Assembly: GCA_905147135.1 (NCBI GenBank)
Contig: LR990044.1
Coordinates: forward strand, 4,840,122 to 4,904,121
Source of the DNA: Blastobasis lacticolella
Taxonomy: Eukaryota; Arthropoda; Insecta; Lepidoptera; Blastobasidae
Direction: 5' to 3'
Length of the DNA: 64,000 nt
Shown here in pieces: positions 11,080 to 22,541 of the stretch. Position 1 is the stretch's first letter. Each line of letters opens with the position of its first letter. Under the pieces are notes generated by a model that was given only the letters and a program-made list of their open reading frames with translations, ran no database searches and was not told the origin of the DNA. Position numbers and translations under genes: made by a program.

Positions 11080-11575
11080 AATGTCAGGCCGTAACATTAC
11101 TGTTATGAAGTAGATGCTGGAGTGCAGCAACAAAAGGGTAAATTCCAGTAGATATTAGGTTATAACATCACTGTTATGAAGTAAATGCTGGAGTGCAGCA
11201 ACAAAAGGGTAAATTCCAGTAGATATTAGGTTATAACATCACTGTTATGAGGTAGATGCTGGAGTGCAGCAACAAAAGGGTAAATTCCAGTAGATATTAG
11301 GTTATAACATCACTGTTATGAAGTAGATGCTGGAGTGCAGCAACAAAAGGGTAAATTTCAGTAGATGTTAGGTTATAACATCACTGTTATGAAGTAGATG
11401 CTGGAGTGCAGCAACAAAAGGGTAAATTCCAGTAGATGTTAGGTTATAACATCACTGTTATGAAGTAGATGCTGGAGTGCAGCAACAAAAGGGTAGACAA
11501 GTAAATGTTAGGGTGTAACACTACTGTTATAAAGTAGATGCTGGTATGCAGCAACAATAGGGATAAAATTAAAAT
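11080..11575. repeat. 71 bp minisatellite, about seven copies
   Basis: TATAACATCACTGTTATGA recurs at 11161, 11232, 11303, 11374 and 11445, an exact 71 bp period, with degenerate first and last units near 11090 and 11510. Each unit has two hairpins, ATAAC-ATCACT-GTTAT and TGCTG-GAGTG-CAGCA, followed by ACAAAAGGGTAAATTCCAG. Inner copies differ by only one or a few bases. Confidence 0.9.
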
Positions 11576-11807
11576 ATCTGTAAGTGTCTGCTTACAGTAA
11601 GTATAGTCTATAAAAAATAATAAAAAAGCTTTTATTGGACTGCAAGCTGTAATATAGATGTAGATGTGTGACTGCAACCACGTCGCACAACTTGGAACCT
11701 AAAAGTTACAATCTGAAAAAAATTTGAGAAACCCTGAAATAAAAATTTAAAGCACCCTCAAGCAAAGCTGAAGATAGTGAAGGCCAAAAACGCTGAAATA
11801 AGTGCAC

Positions 11808-14800
11808 AGCTGAAAATTATAAGCAAGGGCAATCACCTATAAGCTGTAGTTTAAAGTTGTAGTATTTAAATATTATTTTAAAAGAAATCCAGCTGTAATT
11901 CCCAAAGGCAGTTGAAAGAAGTAAAGTTTTAAGTTATAAGGTTATAAGTAGGTATGCATGATCGATCAGTACAAAATTATCATAATAAAATTTTAGTGAA
12001 ATGCAAATTTAAATTTTTCAAAATTTGGAATTAATGTAAAATTTATTCCATATTAAAATATTCTTCCAACAATATGAAAAATGTAGGTTTAGTATTACTG
12101 TCAACACAATATAATATGAGTCCAAGTTGGCTAGCGAGGAGCCAGTCTTAATATTAGATTTTTAAGTATTTTCAAGCGGGTTCCATACAACAAAATTACA
12201 TACCTTGTAACAAGTATGTTTAAAAAATAAAGTAAAAGTTAATGAGAGATAAGTTACTACCTGTCAATAAAACAAGTATGTATAAATAACGAAATCAAGT
12301 TACTCAATGTGACTTGTTACATAGTATCTTGTAAAACATAGACCTATATAAAAAATAAGGTGTACATACCTAACTGAATTCTTAAAAGTAATAGTTATTT
12401 AATGATCCAATATGAAAATCAGTTCTGTGTTTATCATCACACTTATTAATAAAAATACTATGTTTAAATAGTGTAATAAACTAAGTAGGTAAGTATTTAC
12501 TTACTAAGGTTGTAGTATCCATAGTATGTATGGTGTACTACAAAACTAAAATAATAAAATTTGTTGCAACAAAACTGAACCTAAATTAAATGTAAACAAA
12601 ACAATATATGAAAAATATTCAATTTTATTACAACAAAAGTGCCTTTGCCTTGACCCCCGTGTCAGTTACTTATGTTATTCTAGATGAATAACATTTAAAA
12701 TATTCAAATAATTTGACTTAAGCCACTTACTGTGACTAAAATTGTTATACTTATTAGGTAAGTATGTATGTATGATGCAGCAAAGATAATTTACTTGAAT
12801 GAAGGAATTCATAATTAAAAAGTAAACTCATCACATAAGAATGTTTATAAGAGTTACTCTAAAAAAAAAACTACTGCATCAAATGGAAATAAAAAAAAAT
12901 TCTCCTCAACCAGTCAGAACTATTTAAAATGCCTATAGCCTTAGCATTGAGCCAAAAATAAATTGTTTAAATGTAGCAGAGCTACAATTATATATTACAA
13001 GTACTAATTAAAATAATGCTTGCAAGTTATTTAGTACACAGTCCTTAAGTAGACCTAATACTGTAAAAATATATTAACATTTACCAAAATAAGTAATAAA
13101 CATTAAACATAAATCTATCAAGCAATAGTAAATATGCGTTATCAATCAGACTCCAATGATTTAGCAAAAACTCAAAATTGTGAGTATACTCTCTAATTAC
13201 TCTGTTCGGGCGCCATGTAATGTTTATATTTTTAGTGGGTAAAGTTGAGCTTAACCTAGAGGCTCGGAATGAAAGATGGTGTTTGAATTTGAAAGCACTG
13301 CTTTATTATTAGTACACACAAAATGTCCTTAGGTTATTGCGGCTATAAATAATCAAATTACAGATTATATGAATACAAGGGTTACATAGAGGGTTTGATC
13401 GATAACGCATACGAGGAGACTATAATATTTTATATTTAAATTCATTCAGCTGCCTGTCAAGGAGTCTTGACTAAAGTCGAGCAGGAGCATCCCCTGGAGC
13501 AGCTGGCCAGAACTGCTCCAAGCAGACGGCCGCTCAACCCCAATTATGGGCTGGTACCAAGCACCTCCTGAAATGATCACACCGTTGCAATCATTCAGGG
13601 GGGGGAAATAATAAAAAGGAAGCGAGCAATCTATTCGTTCTCAGCTGGCTTTGGGGGGAAATGGGTGTGACAATAGGCTGTCACTAACAGGGGTAAAGAA
13701 GCAAAAGCGTGCGGCATGCCAGGCTAGCGGCATAACCTCCAACGCCAGATGATGATAGGTGGCAGGATTTAGCAAAGGCAGTGCAGCACGCGGTCACGTT
13801 AGGTTGCGTGGCATAACCTCGAACATCAGATGATGATGGGTGGCAGAAATAAGCAAAGCACTGTAACACGCGATCACGACAGGTCGCGCGGCATAACCTC
13901 CAACACCAGAGGGTGACAAATGGAGGGAATTAGCAAAAGCACGACAAGACGGGGCCATGCTAGGCCACGCGTGGCACAGCTTCAATCACTTAACAGCGGG
14001 ATGGAGAAATAGCCAAGTAAAGCTTGCTTACCTGTTGGAGGTGGGTCCCAAAGCTTCCTACGCGTCGCGGCCACTGGCGACGGGCGTAGGCAACTGGGCG
14101 CGGGACGGTAGGAGGCTGCCTCCTACACTACGTCGGCTGAAAACACCAAAAAGGTTAACATGGGCTTCATCGCGCCACGCGGATGTCAACAAGCCATCGC
14201 GATATGCTACTTACGTGGGAAATTCTGTGAGAATACTCTCACCACCAACTACCGCAGTGTCCCGTTTGTTTGAAAAGGTGACAGGCTAGCAATGGTGCTG
14301 CGCAGTCGCATGTGCGTGGCCGCCTTTCGGGCAGGACGTAGCCGACAACACGTGGACACAAAGTTTTCCACAATATAATTACTATTACTATTCTGACTGG
14401 TTCTGCTGAAAATATTAAGGAATTAGCACCGCGCAAACAAACGACAATGAAATCTAGCGGCTCCGATAACACTTACGAGATGCACTAGGTATTTATTTTT
14501 TACAAGACACCAGTAACTTTGGGGGCTTCGGTCAGGCAAAAGGACTGAGAACCCGCGTGCTCCGGGCTTTATTCCTCGGCCTCCGCCCTAACCTACTCGC
14601 CAACAAAACCTATAACAAAAAAACGGCTTGGGGTTGTCAAGCTATAACTTTTATCGAAATTCAGCGAAAGGTTAAAAATCATACAGCCAAACGGTGACGC
14701 TAGAAACGAACAATTCAAATTAAGGTGAAAGCCAAGTTTCACCCAAATAAAAGGATTACAGGCAACCTGAAACGAATTTAAGTAATATAAATTGACGTAA

Positions 14801-15106
14801 TTCCGATTCAACTCCATCGGAACCTGTAATAAAAAGACCAAAGACCAGTTTGGTGATCCTGAGATAAAACCAATCATCCATTCTATAACATTTCAGTTAT
14901 AGAATGTAAAATATAAAAAGAAAAGAATTAAATGGAATCAACCATAATAAAAATATTTATTAGTTTATTTATTTCTGCAGGAAATAAGTTTTATGTCAGC
15001 AACACCAGCGTTTAGTTTTCTAAAAATTGACATTTCGGCAAAGGGAATCAGTCATCATACAGCCATGCGTTGACTGATATTTCTCAGTCGAGAAATATAT
15101 GTTACA
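11808..15106. repeat. 3.3 kb direct repeat, right copy (gypsy-free)
   Basis: It matches 468-2315 joined to 7360-8808 and keeps the empty gypsy target (GGCTTT, six G, AAATGGG near 13652). It contains the 80 bp minisatellite (13729-13978), the GC hairpins (14060-14126) and the terminal hairpin (15077-15098). Its right end abuts, without any spacer, the first codons of a coding exon (15107). Confidence 0.9.
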
Positions 15107-16650
15107 ATATTTTGAAAGATATAACTAACGTTCAACTTTTTTATGTGTCAGATTCCGATATTAAAGAAAAACAAGGTCGAATCCCAGAAAATTTGGTACC
15201 GATACCAGGAACAATGCGGATTCACCAAATAATTTGTCAGAACAATAAATTGCAGTATCGTGACCTTAGTTGTTTTTGTGGAGTTAAAAGAGGGATCTGT
15301 CCCTGTATCGACGTTTAAACGCACAATTTGATCAAAAACTCTCAGGAATCCAATTTAAAACAAACTTCAACAAGAATAAAACAATCAAAACATCAAAAAA
15401 TTGTACCAAAGACACGCAAACGTAAAGTAAGAATTGAATCAGAAACAGAAATAGACAGTGATATAACCTATGCCGAATCTGATGACAGTCTATATAAACC
15501 AGAAACTTGCAATGATGAAAGCAATGAGGGTTGGGTGATCCAACAAACGGATAATACTGAAATGAGTATTCCAGGACCTTCTTTAGGTAATGTCCTTATT
15601 TCACCTATAATATTCTCCAATCATGCTGTGTACTGTTTTGTTAAATCAGTTTTTACATTTCAGACAAATCAATCGACGACAAATTTCGTGAGTTCGATGA
15701 AGTGAACACTCCTGTTGGATTATTGGAAGAAAAATTTAGTAAGTATACATACATTGCGTGTAACATAGGCTTGAAAAAAGAGTTTAAAAACTTAAGTGAG
15801 TTGTGTCCAAAAGTTTGACTCGTGTTGATAGGGTTTCGTTTAAGACGAATAGCCCCGATTTTGGTGGATCGATTTAATGGAATTAATTTATACCATTAAA
15901 GTAAAACAATTTATACCATTGTTTCACTTTAATCGATTCAGCAAAATCGGGGCTATTTGTCTTTAACAAAACCCTCTCAAGCTGTTCAAACATGCACGTG
16001 CAATATCCGCAAATTAATTTTAAATCTTTAAAAAATACTTGATTACCTACACCTGACAATGATTTATTTTCTTTTGAGGGTGCTAGTGGACGCGAGATGT
16101 CTTAAAAAGTTTGACAAAGTGTGCAGGTATGTATGTATTCATAATAAACAATTTAATTGTTCCAGACCAAACAAAAAGAAATATAGTTCCAGAAACAATC
16201 ACAAGCAATGCTCGCTGTAAATCTGATGAAAAACGACTTGAAGTTACGGAGAATATTAATTTTGACATAAAAAAATATACAGGGAATATTACACTTAAGC
16301 CTGTTGATTTTAAAACTAAAATGAACATACCCAGAAAACAAGAATCTAAGAGTAACACAGATTTTGGCGATAAAGAAGAATACTATAATTTGAACAAATT
16401 CCACGAAGGGAGCTGGGTTGTAGTCAAGCTTGGAATTTATTATTGTATTGCTAAAATAGTTGCAATTCAATGGAACATGTACAAGGTATTGGGCTTAAAA
16501 AAAATAAAAAAGAGACTTTTTGACTGGCGCGATATTGCAGAAGAGGATACGATAACAGAAACGCATATAATGTGTGAATTAGAAGAGCCCAAAGTTCATG
16601 ATACAGGCGCACTAATATTTAATAATTTACCTGATTTTAATTATATTTAA
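15107..16650 (+). pseudogene. 5'-truncated three-exon gene remnant, family not recognised
   Basis: Exon a (15107-15586) contains a Cys cluster C-F-C-x6-C-P-C near 15270-15310. It then meets an in-frame TAA at 15316-15318, explicable by a single CAA-to-TAA change, and the same frame stays open for about 90 codons beyond. Exon b is 15664-15738 and exon c is 16166-16650. Introns GTAATG...TTTCAG and GTAAGT...TTCCAG keep phase 1 at both junctions, so the exons join into one frame ending at a TAA. Exon c has an EGSWVVVKLGIYYCIAKIV stretch that resembles a small beta-barrel reader fold, but that is a guess. The 5' part is missing: the 3.3 kb repeat starts at codon level and supplies 12 foreign codons and an ATG (15070) in frame. 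Truncation plus the stop make it a likely pseudogene. Confidence 0.65.
15825..15980. mobile_element. Short foldback/MITE in the remnant's intron
   Basis: The left arm (about 15825-15880) and right arm (about 15928-15980) are imperfect reverse complements. They share GAGGG/GATAGGG at the tips, AATAGCCCCGATTTTG and ATCGATT. The central 45 bases repeat the phrase ACCATT near AAAGTAAAAC. The element lies wholly within the intron 15739-16165. No clear target duplication is visible and the family is not identified. Confidence 0.7.
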
Positions 16651-17500
16651 AGTGTTCATACCTACATGTTGTATTTCGCATTGGATGGACATCTTGTTTT
16701 CTTTTCAGTTTTTTAAGCAGTTGGGTTTTTGGTTTTTTGAAAACAATTACTTTTGTTTTTTTAATAATTATTAGTTATAGTATAATATAAATTGGTACGA
16801 AATTTTGTTATTTCTTTATCGTAGGGATCATTATGTACAGACGGCAGCACGTCAGGTTACCCATGTGAACTACGAAAACAGCTTTTATTGTGTAGGGAAT
16901 AGAGGCAGCCTCAAGGTCAAAGTGGGGTAGTCTGACGTGTGGCTGTGTGTACCTTGCGAGCGCTTACTCAGCGACAAAGAGCGCTTCGCGACTTGCCCGC
17001 TTGGTCGTTTAAAAATGAAAAATGGTAGGTAAGTATAAGAAAACTAAAAAATATTTTAAACACTTACTTTTAAATGATACCCCACTTCATAGGTTAGGTT
17101 AAAAAAATAATTATGACATCAAATTTTGGCGAAAAAATCCACCATTTGATTTTCATAATTAATTTTAGCCTAATGACACTTCTACAATAAAAAAAAATCT
17201 AACGACACCTCATATGTTAAAATCCACCTAGCCGTATGGACTGTTGGGCGTGAAAAAGAAATAGACATACACAAATACATACGCTCGAAAAATATATGTT
17301 TATATTTTAACCCTAACTCTGACGCAACATACAAGATATCTATATGAGTATACGTATACACATTATATTGGCCTAAATATCTTCCTTAGACTAAACACAA
17401 AAATACCATGTACATATTTGAATCCTATGTTTATTCCTGTACATCTGAATCATGACATGTCATAGGTACCTATTTGTTCATCATTAAAAAGTTACCTATG
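16651..17500. other. Intergenic, no gene seen
   Basis: This is AT-rich sequence with a GC-richer patch at about 16840-17010, where AGCGCTTACTCAGCGACAAAGAGCGCT is an imperfect inverted repeat. I find no coding frame with protein-like composition and no RNA gene. Confidence 0.5.
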
Positions 17501-17504
17501 TGAA

Positions 17505-17595
17505 CGCATCTTTGTGAGAAATGTGAGAAACGTATTTGATTTTTGTGAGAAACGTGAGAAATGTTTCTCACAAGAGTCATATGAGAAATGTACAT
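17505..17595. repeat. GTGAGAAA short repeats at the array edge
   Basis: TGTGAGAAA/CGTGAGAAA/ATGAGAAATG units recur about six times, with one inverted TTTCTCAC at about 17563-17570 that can pair with them. The run ends about 20 bases before the left junction of the 14.8 kb array. Confidence 0.6.
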
Positions 17596-17628
17596 TTATT
17601 TTGGCTCAAACCCTTATATGTTTTTCAG

Positions 17629-18203
17629 AAAATATGTGCGCAACAGCTGAATCTTCCGAGTCAGCTCACCGAGAAGATGTCGCCCAAAGATGTCGATCTT
17701 CTTGTCCCTACACTGCAAGGTAATTTATGTGCTATTCAATTTAATAAATTTCAAAAATAATTATTGGGTAGGTACCTACACACGAGTAGCAACGAAATCG
17801 CCACAGTTTCTAATAATTAGTATTTTCTAAGTTGTTTCGTCTGTAACATAAATTTAATAGGTAATTATTTATTTCAGCAGCAAATCTCTCTACTAGCGAG
17901 GATTTTGTGTCGAAAATGATATCGACATTGGGCGACATCGATCGGGAGGAGTTCCACTGTTACCTTGGTTGAACTCCTCCCTCTCCACGGCAGCCTGGCT
18001 GCGGCCGAGCCTCACACCTCTCATTCAGTTGCGCCGATCCGAATGACGGTAAGTCCCCACTCACTATTTAACTACCTTAATGACAATATTCGGTACGACT
18101 TTTTTATATTTTTAAAGAGTAATTTTGTCTTTTTCAGGACAATGGCGAAAATCGATTGCTGGCGAAAATCCCAGTTACACAAGACATGAAGAAATTTCGT
18201 TAG
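17629..18203 (+). pseudogene. Array gene copy A, exons 4-6 only
   Basis: Exon 4 (17629-17719), exon 5 (17878-18048, first-frame stop 17970-17972) and exon 6 (18138-18203) match the complete copies. Exons 1-3 and the promoter are missing because the array begins at 17612. Upstream sequence differs from the other units and offers no obvious replacement exon. Exon 5 carries TTT GTG in place of TTG GTG, changing Leu to Phe. It is probably not expressed as a full protein. Confidence 0.75.
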
Positions 18204-20327
18204 CCACGTAAATTATTCATTTTTTATTAAGTTAATTCATTTATTCTGTATGACAATTAAAATACTAATATAATGGACGTTTTAAATATTGCAATTTTCT
18301 TCATTATGTATGATTCAGATTATTGATGTAGATACCTAATTATGATGGTCATTCAAAGCGTATTAAATAATATCGTTCAGAGCTATTTTGTTTTCATTTA
18401 TTATTTTCCCGTTTCTATGCACCACATCAATACCACACTCGCGCCTGCCTATAAACCCATACAAAAACGCCTGTACATCCATACACAAAATACGCCAAAT
18501 GTTATAGGTACTCGCGATACAATTGTATACTTACTGAATTTGTTGCCACTCATAATTTTATTTATTAAATAATGAGTGTTTTTTTTTCTTAAGTAAGGTT
18601 ATTGTTTAAAACAATCCAAAACACACATGCACTGAAATGATTCTTAGGACCTTCTTCATGCGGTCGTTTCCAAATAATATTTTTTGTCTTTTAATCGTAA
18701 CTGTTTGTTGAAAAGTAATTAATAACAAAGACGACTTCTAAAAACAGCAAAAAAATATTATTTGCTGGTCATTACTGTAAAACCAATTAGGTGGAAAGAC
18801 GTAGCCCGTCCATTGAGGTAGAGGGTGTAACGTCCACCCTTTCATAGAGCCAACAAACTCTCATACTTTTCACACACACACTCATCCACACTGAAACCTA
18901 AGCTCTATCACTACCGCTACTAAACCGTCAGACTGAAAAACCTGCTTGCGATGTTTTGAAACTAATTAAACCGGTCTGTATGGTAGAAAATCAGTATTAG
19001 CGCTAAAATTAGCTGTCTTTCACGTTCTTCTCGGTCCATTGTGCAAGTTAAACTAAAATATCCAAAATAACATTTAAAATATATATTCAAATCAAATAAA
19101 TGTTTAAACGTAATTGGTATAAAAGGTTACATGGAATGTAAGGTTGGGTCATATTTACCTGTTTGATGTTTGACCGCTTGTAACTACCTGCGCAGGTGCA
19201 CACCGACTAAACCGGTTTTAGAAACTAAAGGGGCGGGGTAACAACTGCGGCTACTGATAAGCCCGATAACTTCACATGATCACTTTAAAAATATGGGCGT
19301 TTGAAAATGTCTCGGGTCATTATAACCCAACCTAACAGACGCCGGGTTAAGGCCATTTGTGATCGTCTATGGAACTCTACGTTATGGTGTTAGTAACCCC
19401 GATGCTTTTAGAGTGGAGAAGTATAAACAGGTATGGAATTATATTGTTAAAGAATTACAAGAGTTAATTAGATTACAGATTAATTTGCCAAAAGTTTTAT
19501 GAGTTTTATAGCTATGGCTAAAATTTGAAATCAGATTAATTTATTTGGTCTAAGGGAAATAAACAGGGCCCCCTCATTAGAGGAGGGGTAAGCTGCTCTA
19601 AAGCCTGATGACTGACTCCAGCATAACCTTCGCTACTCGCAGCCCATGCTTCACTCCGTAGCTTACTATATGAGTCAACCAGAGACGTCCTCATCCTACC
19701 CTGATATTTTATTTAAGAGAGGGCACAATATTAAAGGTATTTGTCTTGTCAAGTAGTATTTCGTAATATATCTTGTAAGAGGGCACAACAACAACAACCA
19801 ATGCCTGTGGATAATATCCAGAAAATAATTTAAGGTATGATTATTTCAATAAAGCATGTAGCTTACAATCAACAATATTGCCCAGAAATGAATCTAACAC
19901 GTTGAAGGCGAAACATATTGAACAATAGACATTTTCAGTGCCTGCTCCTCAATGATGAGATGACTTAATTTGGCAGATCAGGTAATGACAGTAGAACGAC
20001 TGCTATCTGACCTCCGTGACCCTACCAGGCGAACCTGATCAAATTGGCTGATGGTTACACATACAGTCGCTTAAATATATGGGTTTTATCACGATGTTTT
20101 CCCATTCGATTAGTATTCGATTAATGTACACATAATAAAATAATGGTTGACATTGCCACATTGATTTTCCAAACCTTGGCAATATCAATGTGGCAGATTT
20201 ATTTGCCAAAATAGTTGCCAATTGTCTTGTAAAGGAAGAAGAACCGTAGTGCGCAGAGCAGATTTTCTAAAGTGGGAGACGCTTATAGTGTAAGATTTTA
20301 TTGTTATTATTTAAATGGTATTGTTTG
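18204..20327 (+). other. Noncoding 3' region of the array gene and spacer
   Basis: It follows the gene's exon 6. Several ATTAAA/AATAAA-like sites could serve polyadenylation but none is compelling. Small palindromes include CTAAACCGGTTTTAG near 19207. A stretch at 20150-20190 repeats CATTGCCACATTGATTTTCC with its inverted partner around CTTGGCAATATCAATGTGGC. No gene is visible. Confidence 0.5.
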
Positions 20328-21036
20328 TATGGTATCCTTCGAAAGTTTCCTTGAAGGAGAAGGAGAATGACGGCTAAGGACTCTATCTTGCTTTTGTGAA
20401 ACCACTGGTAAACACAAGCCTTGTTCTATTCTGCTGTATAACATATGACTCTTATGACACCCTCACTCATCGCTTCTTCTCCCGAACCAAAAACAGCCAG
20501 CGTTGGTAGCGCAACTCTATGCCGGTATGCAATGCAGCGGTTGCGATACCCGATTCCCGCCGAAACACACCGTGCGTTATTCGTAGCATCTAGACTGGCA
20601 CTTCAGACAGAATAAACGCGATCGGGACTCAAAAAAACAGGCGCTTTTTAGGCGCTGGTAGTATGGTGTGTCCGATTGGAAGCAGTATAAGGAGCTGGAA
20701 GAAGCGGAGGAGAGAGGTTTGTGGACCCTTTTCACATAAAAACTACATGTTTTTATGGTATCGTTCGAAAGCTTTATTGAAGGAGGAAGAGAATGGCAAC
20801 TGAGGACTTTTTTTGCTTTTATAAAACCACTGTCGAACACAAATCTTTTTTCTTTCAGCTGTATAACATATGACATTTATGACATCTTTACTCAAACAGG
20901 AAACAGACAGCCTTAATAGCGCAACTCTATGCAATGCAGCGGTTGCGATGCCCAATTCCCGCCGAAACACACACTGCGTTATTCGCAGCAACTAGACTGG
21001 CACTCCAGACATAATAGATGCGAGTGAGACTCAGAA
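20328..21036. repeat. Internal 426 bp-offset duplication
   Basis: The segment 20328-20635 recurs as 20754-21036. Both copies run GGTATCcTTCGAAAG, GAAGGAG, AACCACTG, GTATAACATATGAC, ATGCAATGCAGCGGTTGCGA, CCCGCCGAAACACAC and TAGACTGGCAC. They have diverged far more than the array units, so this duplication predates the array. It is present in every unit (about 35080, 49878 and 58747 for the first copies). Overlapping minus-strand frames of 82-170 codons show no protein-like features. Confidence 0.8.
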
Positions 21037-22184
21037 AAGCGGCCATCAAGCCATTGGGAGAGCCACCAAGAGCAAGAAAGTCCCTCCCAAGATGGAGGGT
21101 GACGAAGATGATCGCCTGTCCCCACCGATTTCTGACAATATGAGGGTCTGCCAAGAGACGATAGAACGCAGGACAAATTAGACACCGAGCACAATATGAA
21201 GACTATAATTAAATCCATTATAATGTTTAAGACCAGCGAGCTATACACCGACGATAAAATAGACGAGAGCCAGTACGACACCCTGATGTTAGAGAGAAAA
21301 TAAAACTGAAAGAGACAAACATATCCAAAATTCCAGTCTTGACAAACTATCAAAATCTTTCTAGTTAGGTACCTAAATATAAATAAAAATAAAAATAAAT
21401 TCAACACCGACTGTTCGCGTAGGGACTCCTCCGTCAAAGAGGCCTTGAGAGCGGACTCACATGCCTCCACGTTGGAGGCTACATCTATCATAAATTACGG
21501 AGTAGTATATCCAATTTTAATAAATGTTTTTTTAAATCTGCTTTACGTGTTATCTTGAATACCATCTCTATAGAATAAAAAGTGACAATGAATAGGGTTA
21601 AGGTTATAATTTTTTAAATAACATATAAGAGGTAGTTCGAAATGTATAAGATAAGTAGTATAAAAATAATTTACAAAATTTAAAACTAATATTATATTTA
21701 CAAAAATTAATTTCATGTATTATAAATAAATTATTTATAATATATTACTTTAGCCGAAAAACTTCAAAACAATGATACCTAGGCCTCATACACCATGCTA
21801 GTGGACAGCGGTATTGTCATCGATGGCCGCCGCGCTGCTCGCTGGTATGGTACGCCGATAAATATTGGCGAAACCGCCATACAACTAGTGAGTTGTAACG
21901 GAATAAAATTAAAAGCTTCAAAGCTTCTTTATAACCAAATTTTATATCGTTGTCACAACTTTTGCATTTTACAATGGGTGGCGGTCTCGCCAGATCTACA
22001 TAATTTAGCATTTCAGGTAGCTCTTTAAAGAGAGGTAGGGCATAGCGGGGTATCCCGTTCGAATTGGAGCCGCCCGACTGGGGAAGTTCCTTACAGAATA
22101 CCGCAGCTAAACAATACTCTTTTAAATAGAATTGTGTTTCTGCCGGTGAGTAAGGTTTCCAGAGCTCCATGGGGTGGGAATTTG
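21037..22184. other. Spacer, possible degraded LINE sequence
   Basis: The part from 22020 to 22130 (GGTAGGGCATAGCGGGGTATCCCG through GAAGTTCCTTACAGAATACCGC, read minus) has the look of a decayed non-LTR element 3' coding end common in moth genomes. I cannot name the family. Minus-strand 117-codon and plus-strand 77-codon frames overlap here and neither is convincing. Confidence 0.35.
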
Positions 22185-22367
22185 GGGAACCGTGGCTTTG
22201 GCAGTGGAGGGATATTTGCCTTTTTACTGCCAGAGTAACGTGTTATAGAGGTGGGCAACGCATTGGCGATAGTCTCGGTGTTGCTTATGTCTATAGGCAG
22301 TGGTGACCACTTTCCATCAGGTGGCCCGCTTGCCTGTTTGCCTATCGCATTACATAAAAAAAAAAAC
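22185..22367 (+). mobile_element. Retroposon 3' end with A-tail
   Basis: TCTATAGGCAGTGGTGACCACTTTCCATCAGGTGGCCCGCTTGCCTGTTTGCCTATCGC followed by ATAAAAAAAAAA is a tail type I associate with abundant lepidopteran non-LTR elements or their SINE partners. The assignment is from memory of the motif GTGACCAC...CATCAGGTGG. Copies lie at about 36937, 51735 and 60605. Confidence 0.5.
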
Positions 22368-22541
22368 TGTCCGTTCGCATTGTTCTTCCTAACATCTAGA
22401 AATATATTGCTAACCGCGAATGCATTTGCTTTTCCTTGGGGGCGCGTCTGGTCGGTCTATACGTAACTCAAGCATTTCTCCTATCCGAGTAAGGTAATAC
22501 CTACAAGATAGAAACTTGGCCATTCACTATATGTAAGGAAT

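Larger units (their letters stand above)
8809..11807. other. Hairpin-dense noncoding core between the 3.3 kb repeats
   Basis: There is no convincing reading frame. Instead short perfect hairpins (stems 4-7 bp, loops 3-10) occur every few tens of bases, and related hairpins keep the loop while the stem changes on both sides. Loop TCACTGCCCG sits in CTGAG/CTCAG (9527) and CAGAG/CTCTG (9789). Loop GAGTG/GAGTA sits in TATGTTG/CAACATA (10812), GGTTG/CAACC (10975) and TGCTG/CAGCA (every 71 bp from 11110). Loop ATCACT(G) sits in GCAGC/GCTGC and ATAAC/GTTAT. Local tandem duplications make up much of the region. I recognise no element family. Confidence 0.75.

Noticed and set aside
10340..11575. CRISPR-like array
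   Set aside because: The repeats are 71-91 bp without unique spacers, in an intron-bearing eukaryotic genome. They are minisatellites.
20577..22170. Minus-strand frames of 82-170 codons repeated in all four units as conserved genes
   Set aside because: Repetition follows from the tandem duplication. They overlap each other and plus-strand frames, lack motifs, and span the internal 426 bp duplication and spacer.
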